Source of the DNA: Phycisphaerales bacterium
Lineage (GTDB): Bacteria > Planctomycetota > Phycisphaerae > Phycisphaerales > UBA1924
Length of the DNA: 64,000 bases
Direction of reading: 5' to 3'
Assembly (NCBI GenBank): GCA_029260455.1
Contig: JAJDDF010000012.1
Coordinates: forward strand, 62,001 to 126,000
Below the pieces are notes generated by a model that worked only from the letters and a program-made list of their open reading frames with translations, did no database searches and had not been told where the DNA came from. Each line of letters starts with the position of its first letter. Within the stretch, counting starts at the first letter, position 1. Of this stretch, positions 17,689 to 25,201 are shown piece after piece. The position numbers were made by a program, and so were the translations under genes.

Positions 17689-17747
17689 CCCCTCACCCGT
17701 CTCGCCTGCGGCGAGCCACCCTCTCCCCGCAAGCGGGGAGAGGGAGC
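17689..17747. repeat. CCCCTCACCC...GGGAGC intergenic repeat
   Basis: A full copy of the 60-bp family, with inner palindromes CTCGCC/GGCGAG and CCCCGC/GCGGGG. It fills the convergent gap between the membrane protein gene (plus) and the DUF488 gene (minus) and touches the DUF488 stop codon, so it probably serves as a terminator for both. Confidence 0.8.
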
Positions 17748-18106
17748 TACTTCACCCGCCCCCCCAAAACCTCCCCCAACACCTTCACATGATTCCGCTC
17801 CTCCTTCGCCGCCGTGAGCAGTGTCACCGTGCGCTTGCGGCTCGCCTTGATGGCTTTCACCACCGCTTCCACCGCTTCCTTATTCTCCCGCAGCTCCGCC
17901 TTGTACGCCTTCTTGAACGCGCCCCACTGCTCGCGATCCGCATGAAACGCCTTGCGCAGCGCATTCGACGGCGCGATGTCCTTCGCCCACAAATCAATCT
18001 CGGCATCCTCCTTCGTGATCCCCCGCGGCCACAGCCGATCGACCAGCACGCGAAAGCCATCCGCGACCGCCGGCTCGTCATAGATACGCTTCACTTTGAT
18101 GGGCAT
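17747..18106 (-). CDS. DUF488 family (YeaO-like) protein
   Basis: A 119-residue protein with the DUF488 signature VKRIYDEPAVADGFRVLVDR followed by LWPRGITKEDAEIDLWAKDIAPS and the HADREQW block. ATG 18106 (MPIKVKRIYD) is the usual family start; the longer frame adds seven unconserved residues. The biochemical role of the family is unknown. It is transcribed alone, against its neighbours. Confidence 0.85.
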   Translation of the reverse strand: MPIKVKRIYDEPAVADGFRVLVDRLWPRGITKEDAEIDLWAKDIAPSNALRKAFHADREQWGAFKKAYKAELRENKEAVEAVVKAIKASRKRTVTLLTAAKEERNHVKVLGEVLGGRVK

Positions 18107-18133
18107 GGGGAGATGGTACGCCTTCAATATCTA

Positions 18134-18209
18134 GTGGGACAGGCGTCCCGCCTGTCTCTACTTCCTCCTCCCCTCATACAGACAAACCCGACTTGGCAAG
18201 CAAGTCGGG
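18134..18209. repeat. Two palindromic repeats
   Basis: GACAGGCG/CGCCTGTC (18138-18156, 3-nt loop) is a second copy of the hairpin at 16733. CCCGACTTG/CAAGTCGGG (18187-18209) belongs to the family seen at 1022, 10737, 30386 and 42473. Fragments TCGGGCCACCC recur twice more up to about 18260, as if repeats had inserted into repeats. Confidence 0.75.
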
Positions 18210-18380
18210 CCACCCATTCAGATATGTCGGGCCACCCATCTCGACGAGTCGGGCCACCCGACGGGTCAGGAGCAACGATGTCCTCGGGTACCATCACCAG
18301 TTATGCAACGCCTCAAGGTCGATTCATTTCCAGTGGCCACACATAGCTCATTGTCGGGAGCCTTGGCGGTTGGACGGCCC

Positions 18381-18806
18381 ATGAACCGCTTTGAGTATGA
18401 GTTGGCGGATCATCCTCGCATCGCCGGGGTTGCATGGTCGGACACGGACCTGGGGCTGCAACTCGCAGGTGATATGCGCCTCCATATCTCGATTGTGCAA
18501 TCAGGGGGAGTCTCGTGCACGATGTCGGAGGTCCCCCACGCCAAGCACAATCCAGATCTTGACCCGACAATTGAACTTCAATTCGGAGAACGTCCCCCTT
18601 TCGTTTGGGAGCGGGAGGCACTCGTCTCCACATTACGTGGCCGCCGTTTGCTTCAACTGGCAGAGAACCCGCCCTTCCTGTTCTTGTACGCCGAGCATCT
18701 TTCAAGCCCGGGCGCTCCGTACACTGTTATGTACTTGTTGAAGTTCTCCACGCTCCAAGTCGTGGGGGCTGATCGATCGCTTTTGTACTGGGCCGAAACT
18801 GACTGA
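18381..18806 (+). CDS. Hypothetical protein
   Basis: A 141-residue soluble protein starting MNRFEYELADHPRIAGVAW. No family recognised, no signal peptide or membrane helix. The C-terminal half is beta-rich (PYTVMYLLKFSTLQVVGADR). The open frame extends upstream to 18303 but that part overlaps repeat debris. It ends 31 nt before the aconitase gene and may be carried on the same transcript. Codon choice looks less GC-biased than the aconitase gene. Confidence 0.5.
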   Translation: MNRFEYELADHPRIAGVAWSDTDLGLQLAGDMRLHISIVQSGGVSCTMSEVPHAKHNPDLDPTIELQFGERPPFVWEREALVSTLRGRRLLQLAENPPFLFLYAEHLSSPGAPYTVMYLLKFSTLQVVGADRSLLYWAETD

Positions 18807-18837
18807 TCGCAAGAATATCGCTCTCAAAGAGATAACC

Positions 18838-20868
18838 ATGCCACACACCGCCACAGAAAAGATCGTCGCCCGTCACGCTGTTGGACTTGCCGCGGGGCAT
18901 GTGCCAAGCGCAGGCGAGTACGTCACCATCCGCCCCAAGCATCTGATGACGCACGACAACACCGGCGCAGTGATTCCGAAATTCAAAGCAATCATTGCAG
19001 GCACAAAGACGGCGGGCGGGACGCCCACCCCACCAAAGACAGCCCCACTAAGAATCTTCGATCCCAAACAACCCGTCTTCGGCATCGATCACGACATCCA
19101 AAACAAAACCCCGGAAAACCTCGGCAAGTACGCAAGAATCGAATCCTTCGCGCGCGAGCACGGCATCGACTATTACCCGCCGGGCCGCGGCATCGCGCAC
19201 CAGATCATGATCGAAGAGGGCTATGTCACGCCCGGCTCGCTCGTCGTGGGCAGTGATTCGCACTCGAACATTTATGGCGCGATCGGCGCGGTAGGCACGC
19301 CCGTCGTGCGCACCGATGCCGCTGCGATCTGGGCGACCGGCGAAACGTGGTGGCAGATTCCAGAGCAAGTGCAAGTCGTGCTGACTGGCGAACTGCCCCA
19401 AGGCGCGACGGGCAAGGACGTCATCATCACGCTCTGCGGCCACTTCAAGAACGACGAAGTGCTCAACTGCTGCCTCGAGTTCACCGGCGCGGGCGTTGCG
19501 CACCTCTCTATAGAAGAGCGCATGACGATCTCGAACATGACCACCGAGTGGGGCGCGCTCACCGGCATGTTCCCCTTCGATGATGTGCTCAAGGGTTTCC
19601 TGCTCGACCGCGCCCGGTATTTTGAAAAGCGTGCGAAGCGCATCGCCTACACCGAAGCCGATGTCGAGCGCTGGTGGAATGAGCGCGAGACCTTCGCCGC
19701 CGACAAGGACGCCCACTATGCGAAGGTCGTCACGCTTGATCTTGCCTCCGTTTCGCCGCACGTTTCCGGCCCCAACTCGGTCAAGGAGATGGCACCCGCC
19801 GCGAAGCTGGAGCAGGAGAAAATCAAAGTCAACCGCGCCTATCTCATGAGTTGCGTCAACGCGCGCCTCAGCGATTTCGAAGCCGCGGCCGGTGTATTCA
19901 ACTCCAACGGCAGCGCGCGCAAGGTTGCCGATGGCGTGTCCTTCTATGTCGCCGCGGCGTCGAGCGATGTCGAAGCGCAGGCCAAGTCGCTCGGCTACTG
20001 GAACACGCTCATCCACGCCGGCGCCATCGCCCTGCCCGCCGGGTGCGGCGCCTGCATCGGACTCGGCATGGGCACATTGGAACCAGGCGAAGTCGGCATC
20101 AGCGCGACGAACCGCAACTTCGAAGGCCGCATGGGCGACCGCACCGCACTGTGCTATCTCGCGAGCCCGGTCGTCGTCGCTGAGAGCGCCTGCCGCGGCT
20201 ACATCGCAGCGCCCACCGGCAGCGCCACCGACGTGCGCGGCACCATCGACGTTCGCCCCGCGCCGCAGCGCGACGCAAGCGCGCAAGCAATCCTCGCCGG
20301 TTTCCCCGAGCGCATCACCGGCCGCGCGCTCTACCTGCCGCTCGACAACCTCAACACCGACGGCATCTACGGCAAGGATGTCACCTACCGCGATGACATC
20401 ACCCCCGAGCAGCAAGGCCAATACGCCATGCTCAACTACGATCCGCAGTTTCAATCCATCGCGCGCGACGGCGACATCATCGTGGGCGGCAGCAATTTCG
20501 GCACCGGCTCATCGCGCGAGCAGGCCGCCACTGCGCTTGCGAGCCGCGGCATTCGCCTGGTCATCGCCGCGACCTCGGGCCAGACCTACAAACGCAACGC
20601 CTTCAACAATGGCTTCATCGTGCTCGAGTGCCCCGCGCTGAGCGAGCAGCTTGCGGAGATGTTTGCATCGGAGGCCGCCGCCAGCACGCGCACCATCCCG
20701 GGGCCGGAGCTCGACATCGACTTCGCCACCTCAACCATCACCTGCGATGGCCAAACACATTCCTTCGGCACACTCAGCGAAACCGCGCAACGCCTCGTCG
20801 TCGCCGGCGGGAGCGAAGCTGTGGTGCAGGGACAGTTGGGGGGAACGAAGCAAAACAGGATGCTTTAG
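18838..20868 (+). CDS. Aconitase superfamily, fungal Lys4-type homoaconitase
   Basis: A 676-residue [4Fe-4S] hydro-lyase. The N-terminal half has MTHDNTGAVIPKF, FGIDHDIQNKTPENL, DYYPPGRGIAHQIMIEEGY, GSDSHSNIYGAIG and DAAAIWATGETWWQIP, which read like fungal mitochondrial homoaconitase (Lys4) rather than AcnA or AcnB. Cluster cysteines are likely in LMSCVNARL (about residue 340) and AGCGACIGLG (about 401). The C-terminal swivel domain has GSNFGTGSSREQAATAL. It would interconvert citrate and isocitrate, or homocitrate/homoaconitate and homoisocitrate. An insertion at residues 56-66 (KTAGGTPTPPKTAP) is encoded by a copy of an intergenic repeat. The stop overlaps the stop of the convergent methyltransferase gene by 4 nt. 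Confidence 0.88.
   Translation: MPHTATEKIVARHAVGLAAGHVPSAGEYVTIRPKHLMTHDNTGAVIPKFKAIIAGTKTAGGTPTPPKTAPLRIFDPKQPVFGIDHDIQNKTPENLGKYARIESFAREHGIDYYPPGRGIAHQIMIEEGYVTPGSLVVGSDSHSNIYGAIGAVGTPVVRTDAAAIWATGETWWQIPEQVQVVLTGELPQGATGKDVIITLCGHFKNDEVLNCCLEFTGAGVAHLSIEERMTISNMTTEWGALTGMFPFDDVLKGFLLDRARYFEKRAKRIAYTEADVERWWNERETFAADKDAHYAKVVTLDLASVSPHVSGPNSVKEMAPAAKLEQEKIKVNRAYLMSCVNARLSDFEAAAGVFNSNGSARKVADGVSFYVAAASSDVEAQAKSLGYWNTLIHAGAIALPAGCGACIGLGMGTLEPGEVGISATNRNFEGRMGDRTALCYLASPVVVAESACRGYIAAPTGSATDVRGTIDVRPAPQRDASAQAILAGFPERITGRALYLPLDNLNTDGIYGKDVTYRDDITPEQQGQYAMLNYDPQFQSIARDGDIIVGGSNFGTGSSREQAATALASRGIRLVIAATSGQTYKRNAFNNGFIVLECPALSEQLAEMFASEAAASTRTIPGPELDIDFATSTITCDGQTHSFGTLSETAQRLVVAGGSEAVVQGQLGGTKQNRML
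19011..19034. repeat. Intergenic-type repeat in frame inside the aconitase gene
   Basis: GGCGGGCGGGACGCCCACCC with the following CACC matches 1258-1281 with a single difference. Here it encodes AGGTPTPP in a loop before the conserved FGIDHD block. Confidence 0.8.
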
Positions 20869-22046
20869 GCCGTTTGGGTGAACAGCCCGTCGGACGGTGT
20901 TGGTTCTTCTGCTCCTCGAACGCCAACGAAGTCGCCCATAGCAGAACGCCCCTGACATAATCGCTTTACGGTTGCACTGATCGCGGCTTCCGAAATGTCA
21001 ACACCGATGAAGCGCCGACCCAATGCAGAAGCTACCTCTAGCGTAGTTCCCGAACCACAATAACAGTCCAAGACAAGATCACCCGGATTCGTCGTTGCAG
21101 CAACTAAGCGAGATACCAACTCAAAATTCTTCTCGGTTGGATACCCCGTAATTAGCACATTCTGATTGTGGGCATCCTTAAAAGTCATCCAAATGTCTTG
21201 AGCAGGAATTCCCTTGCTTTGATCAAAGAACACTTTGCGCCGGGGATTCCCGTTCGAAGACCAGTAGATATCTCCCGCCGCATCCATGTCGTCGAGCTTC
21301 GATGGGAGATACTGCCAGTGCTTACCCTTTGGGGGCATTTTCCCGTGCCATGGTTTGCCCGTCTCACCGCGACGAACTCCCGGCGCATGGATAGGAACTT
21401 TTTTGTAGCGACGGCCCGTAGTTTCATCAACGCACGGATATTCTTCTCTGACTTTTGCATCAGTCCAAGGATCATAGGGTCGATGCCAAATGTTCTTTGG
21501 GCTCTTGGCGTAGAACAGAATGTGATCTGCAATGTTTCCAAAATTCTTGCGAGTGTAATTTTTTGTATTGCATTTCTTCCGCGTTATGAAATTGCGAAAA
21601 TTATCACGACCGAATATTTCGTCCATAACAATCTTGGTCTCGAAAATCATATTCTGATCCAGGTGCACAAAGATTGATCCATCCTCGGCGAGGAGATCGT
21701 GCAGGAGGATCAGGCGCTGCCGCAACGCTTCCACATATTCCGCACCGTCTAGGTGATCGTTGTACGCGTGATTGAGATCGCGATCCATAAAAGCCATTGA
21801 GGTCGCATAGGGTGGGTCAATGTATATGCTGCGAACGTGACCCCGAACCGCCGCTTGGTCTCTCAGCCACAAGAGCACTAATAGATTGTCTCCATGAAAT
21901 AGCTCGCCAAGACTGTTCGAAAGCTCGATTTCTACTGGCACTTTCACAGGCATATTGAGCACTTCAGCACGCGACATCTTACCCGGATACTCAAGCGAGT
22001 AGTTGAGCCGCGCCGACCTGACCTTCGTAGGAACTCCAGTTGCCAT
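20865..22046 (-). CDS. Site-specific DNA methyltransferase (beta-class N6-A/N4-C)
   Basis: A 393-residue modification methyltransferase. The catalytic motif DPPY (IYIDPPYATS, about residue 75) comes before the SAM-binding motif DCYCGSGTT (about residue 330), the order of beta-class enzymes; the SAM motif has CYC in place of the more usual PFC. A region between these (residues 150-300) would be the target-recognition part. It lies 3 nt downstream of a gene I read as its restriction partner, both on the minus strand. GC is lower than in neighbouring metabolic genes. The recognition sequence cannot be read from the protein. Confidence 0.88.
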   Translation of the reverse strand: MATGVPTKVRSARLNYSLEYPGKMSRAEVLNMPVKVPVEIELSNSLGELFHGDNLLVLLWLRDQAAVRGHVRSIYIDPPYATSMAFMDRDLNHAYNDHLDGAEYVEALRQRLILLHDLLAEDGSIFVHLDQNMIFETKIVMDEIFGRDNFRNFITRKKCNTKNYTRKNFGNIADHILFYAKSPKNIWHRPYDPWTDAKVREEYPCVDETTGRRYKKVPIHAPGVRRGETGKPWHGKMPPKGKHWQYLPSKLDDMDAAGDIYWSSNGNPRRKVFFDQSKGIPAQDIWMTFKDAHNQNVLITGYPTEKNFELVSRLVAATTNPGDLVLDCYCGSGTTLEVASALGRRFIGVDISEAAISATVKRLCQGRSAMGDFVGVRGAEEPTPSDGLFTQTA

Positions 22047-22049
22047 CTT

Positions 22050-22973
22050 TCAAGACTCCAACCATTTGGTGGTGAGGCGCTCAGGTATCATCCGCAGTGT
22101 CACAACTCTGACTCTCCCTTGTCCCGATTGCTCTAGATGAGCGTAGTCGCTCCACATCGATCCGAGCAGCAATCCGGGGCCATCGTTTAGAAAAATGACC
22201 TTGAGCTTTGCAAAGCCTTTCTTGGCTGCAAATGCGAGCAGTTCATTTGCGCAATCCCGATTGCTTCCTGTACGATCATCCTCCTGCGCTCCACCACGGT
22301 CGCCATCATAACGGGCAAAACCTACGGCTAGTACTTCTTCATCTCGCCTGATGATGAAGTCTGCCGGGCGGTCTGCCTTCGGATACTCGGCCCAGACATT
22401 GCCGAGCAACACATCTTTCCCAGCGCGTTCGGGACCCTCAATCGTGTATGCGGGCAGTTGACCGCGAATGATCGCGAAGGCTTTCTCTGTGAGGTCGTAC
22501 CCCTTCTTACCGCGATCCTTGTACTCCCAAAGAACGGCGCAAAGCGCTTCATCGGGGATTGGCCGGGAAGCGAACGCCTTCTGCACCTCCTGAACGGGGC
22601 GAAAGGCCTGACCAAACTGAGCACAAATCTCTTCAACTTTCGATTTGGCCTTCAGCATTTCGACTGGTGTTGTCGGACTGACGTACTTGCGGAAGACTCG
22701 CGCAAGCTGAATACGCATCCAGGTTTCTTTCAACTCGCATATGCTCGTGAAAAACGCTACAGAAGACTCCGATCGCTTGAGTATCTGACCAAATAGCACT
22801 AGGACCGGCTTATAGAGTTCACAGGCCTCTGGAAGAACATCAGGATAGTACTCACCCGTCGCGAGCGTGATCCAAGTAGCTGCATCCCCCTTGTAGTCCC
22901 CGAAGTCTTTTCGCGCAATCGGTGCGGTGCCTGGCAATTTCGCATTCCGTTGGGTCGCGTCTGGCTGCTCCAT
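22050..22973 (-). CDS. Putative type II restriction endonuclease
   Basis: A 307-residue protein just upstream of the DNA methyltransferase gene (3 nt apart). The C-terminal third has PADFIIRRDEEVLAVGFARY, then DGDRGGAQEDDRTGSNRDCA, then LKVIFLNDGPGLLLGSMW. This is the arrangement of a PD-(D/E)xK-like core in several type II enzymes, although the lysine of the motif is not obvious. I infer the nuclease role mainly from the pairing. The start ATG 22973 is preferred; a TTG at 22994 is in frame. The pair is inserted between the aconitase gene and an NmrA-like gene and looks like an acquired module. Confidence 0.65.
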   Translation of the reverse strand: MEQPDATQRNAKLPGTAPIARKDFGDYKGDAATWITLATGEYYPDVLPEACELYKPVLVLFGQILKRSESSVAFFTSICELKETWMRIQLARVFRKYVSPTTPVEMLKAKSKVEEICAQFGQAFRPVQEVQKAFASRPIPDEALCAVLWEYKDRGKKGYDLTEKAFAIIRGQLPAYTIEGPERAGKDVLLGNVWAEYPKADRPADFIIRRDEEVLAVGFARYDGDRGGAQEDDRTGSNRDCANELLAFAAKKGFAKLKVIFLNDGPGLLLGSMWSDYAHLEQSGQGRVRVVTLRMIPERLTTKWLES

Positions 22974-23007
22974 GATCCGCAGAGTATCGGACAAATGCCC
23001 CCTCCGC

Positions 23008-23013
23008 TACACT
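23008..23013 (+). promoter_or_regulatory. TACACT -10-like box before the NmrA-like gene
   Basis: TACACT lies 43 nt before the ATG at 23057, in a block CCCCCTCCGCTACACTCT that is repeated before the dehydrogenase gene (box at 23952). The repetition makes it a better promoter candidate than a lone hexamer. Confidence 0.45.
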
Positions 23014-23056
23014 CTTCCTGCCGGTCGGGGGAAATCGAACCGGTGGAGCATCCAAC

Positions 23057-23941
23057 ATGATTCGCGTCGGCATCATCGGTGCAACAGGCATCCTCGGCCG
23101 CCCCATCGTTCGCGTGCTGCGCAAAGATTCAGAAATCGATCTTGTTGCGTTTACGCGCAACATCGATCATGCCCGGCGGGTGCTGCCGAGTGACACCGAG
23201 ATCCAACACGCCGATCTCACCGATGCCAAGGCACTGATAAAAAAACTCGAAGGCTTTGATGCCCTTCATCTCAATCTCGCGCATCCATTCTCACAGAAAG
23301 CGCGATTCGATCCAGATCGCGATGGATCCATTGTTGCACTTACTGCTGCCAGGGAAGCCGGCATCAAGCACATCCTGCGAATCTCAGCGCTCGAAGTGTC
23401 TGCGCTTCCTGACTCCACATGGTGGGTCTTGCAACGCAAGCGCGAGACGGACCAACGCTTCCTGGAGAGCCCGCTGCGCTGCACAATATTTCGCCCGAGC
23501 TGGTTTATGGAATCGCTGCCCATGTTTGCGGTCGCAAAACGATTTCTTCTCACGCCGCGCGTGCCGCGCACCGGCCTCCGATGGATTGCGGGTGAGGACT
23601 ACGCGCGACAGGTGGCCGCCGCGATCAAGCGACCCGACGACGCGAGCCGCTTTTTTGAGATCCTCGGCCCTGAGCCGGTCCCCTTCGCTGACGCGGTCCA
23701 TCGTTTCATTGCCGCATCTCACCGAAGATTGATCCGAATCCCGATGCCCAGGGCGGTGCTTCATCTGGCTGCCTCCGCCAACCCGCAGCCGCGCTACCTC
23801 CGCGATCTGCTCGAGGCCACCTTTGCCTGCGACCATGCCCGCAACGCCGACGACACATGGGACCAGTTGGGCCGCCCACAGATGACCATCGAGGATTACG
23901 CAAAATCAATCGAAACAACCGGCGACTTCCCGCAGAAGTGA
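23057..23941 (+). CDS. NmrA-like NAD(P)-binding Rossmann protein
   Basis: A 294-residue atypical short-chain dehydrogenase. The dinucleotide-binding motif GIIGATGILGRPIV is at residues 5-18, followed by AREAGIKHILRISALEVS and the NmrA-like IFRPSWFMES. The usual YxxxK catalytic pair is not clear, so it could be a redox sensor or a specialised reductase. It sits between the restriction-modification pair and the isocitrate dehydrogenase-family gene, each gene with its own TACACT box, so it is probably not part of the tricarboxylate operon. Confidence 0.8.
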   Translation: MIRVGIIGATGILGRPIVRVLRKDSEIDLVAFTRNIDHARRVLPSDTEIQHADLTDAKALIKKLEGFDALHLNLAHPFSQKARFDPDRDGSIVALTAAREAGIKHILRISALEVSALPDSTWWVLQRKRETDQRFLESPLRCTIFRPSWFMESLPMFAVAKRFLLTPRVPRTGLRWIAGEDYARQVAAAIKRPDDASRFFEILGPEPVPFADAVHRFIAASHRRLIRIPMPRAVLHLAASANPQPRYLRDLLEATFACDHARNADDTWDQLGRPQMTIEDYAKSIETTGDFPQK

Positions 23942-23951
23942 CCCCCTCCGC

Positions 23952-23957
23952 TACACT
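23952..23957 (+). promoter_or_regulatory. TACACT -10-like box before the dehydrogenase gene
   Basis: The box is in the second copy of the CCCCCTCCGCTACACTCT block, 66 nt before the ATG at 24024. It would drive the dehydrogenase-PrpD pair independently of the upstream genes. Confidence 0.45.
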
Positions 23958-24023
23958 CTCCGCCCCGGTCCCGAATGGCGGGCCGGTCAAACTGGTTCCC
24001 TTTGAGTGAGTGAGAGTAGCCAA

Positions 24024-25199
24024 ATGGCCAAGTACACAATCGCGTGGATGCCGGGCGACGGCGTCGGCAACGAAGTCATGGACGCCACACGCATCGTGCT
24101 CGATGCGCTGAAGTTCGATGCGGAATACATCCCCGCCGACATCGGCTGGGACTTCTGGTGCAGAGAAGGCAACGCCCTGCCCGATCGCACGCTCGACATT
24201 CTCAAGAAAACCGATTGCGCGCTCTTCGGCGCGATCACATCCAAGCCGCGCGAGGAAGCCGCCGAGGAGCTTGACCCATCACTGCGCGACAAGGGGCTGA
24301 CCTACTTCTCGCCCATCGTCACCCTCCGCCAGAAGTTCAACCTGCACACCAACCTGCGCCCGTGCAAGGCCTTCGTCGGCAACCCGCTCAACAAACTTGG
24401 CGATGACATCGATCTCGTTGTCTTCCGCGAAAACACCGAAGGCATGTATGGCGGCGTCGAATGGTTCCCGCTGCCCAAGAAAATCGCCGACGCGATGGCC
24501 GACCCCGAAGTCGGTCTGCCCGCGCGCATGAAGAAGTGGTACGAGAAGGGCCTCGACAATGTCGCGGTCTCGACGCGCATCATGAGCAGGCAAGGGTGCG
24601 AGAGCATCTGCCGCCAGTCGTTTGAATACGCCAAGAAGTTCAACCGCAAGAGTGTCACGCTTGTCGAAAAGCCCAACGTCCTCCGCGAAACCGGCGGCCT
24701 GATGACGCGCGTCTTCCGCGAAGTCGCCAAGGATTATCCCGGCATCGAAGCATGGGAAGCCAACATCGACGCGATGTGCATGTGGCTCATCAAGAACCCG
24801 AACACCTACGATGTGCTTGTCGCAGAGAATATGTTTGGTGACATCATTTCCGATCTTGCGGCGGGTCTTGTCGGCGGGCTTGGCTTTGCGTGCGCCGCCA
24901 ACATTGGCGACAACTACGCCGTCTTCGAGCCCACGCATGGCAGTGCGCCGAAGTACGACGGCAAGAACGTGGTCAATCCCATCGCGATGATCATGACCGC
25001 GAAGATGATGTTCGACTGGCTTGGCGAGAAGGAACTCGCGCAGCGCCTTGAGCGCGCCATCGCAGAGGTCATCCGCGAAGGCAAGGTGCAGACCTATGAC
25101 ATGTTGGGCGTGCGCGCAGGCGATGCCTCGGCTGCCACGACCACGCAAATGGCAGAAGCGATTGCTGCCAAACTTGGCCAACCTGTGGGAGCAGCGTAA
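24024..25199 (+). CDS. Isocitrate / homoisocitrate dehydrogenase family enzyme
   Basis: A 391-residue beta-decarboxylating dehydrogenase. Landmarks are WMPGDGVGNEVMDA at the N terminus, TNLRPCKAF (substrate-contact arginine), VFRENTEGMYGG, KPNVLRETGG, DAMCMWLIKNP, NMFGDIISDLAAGLVGGLG and the cofactor loop EPTHGSAPKYDGKNVVNP. The family includes isocitrate, isopropylmalate, homoisocitrate and tartrate dehydrogenases. The PTHGSAPKY loop fits NAD more than NADP, but the substrate cannot be fixed from motifs. With an aconitase-family gene upstream, isocitrate or homoisocitrate is most likely. ATG 24024 is used; a GTG at 24006 is in frame. The stop is 2 nt before the MmgE/PrpD start, so the two are translationally coupled. 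Confidence 0.85.
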   Translation: MAKYTIAWMPGDGVGNEVMDATRIVLDALKFDAEYIPADIGWDFWCREGNALPDRTLDILKKTDCALFGAITSKPREEAAEELDPSLRDKGLTYFSPIVTLRQKFNLHTNLRPCKAFVGNPLNKLGDDIDLVVFRENTEGMYGGVEWFPLPKKIADAMADPEVGLPARMKKWYEKGLDNVAVSTRIMSRQGCESICRQSFEYAKKFNRKSVTLVEKPNVLRETGGLMTRVFREVAKDYPGIEAWEANIDAMCMWLIKNPNTYDVLVAENMFGDIISDLAAGLVGGLGFACAANIGDNYAVFEPTHGSAPKYDGKNVVNPIAMIMTAKMMFDWLGEKELAQRLERAIAEVIREGKVQTYDMLGVRAGDASAATTTQMAEAIAAKLGQPVGAA

Positions 25200-25201
25200 T
25201 C

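Noticed and set aside
17621-18346. 241-codon plus-strand frame
   Set aside because: It runs through a repeat element and antisense to the DUF488 gene, which has clear family motifs.
19048-20454. 468-codon open frame antisense to the aconitase gene
   Set aside because: High-GC genes often leave a long open antisense frame; the plus-strand protein has all family motifs and this one has none.
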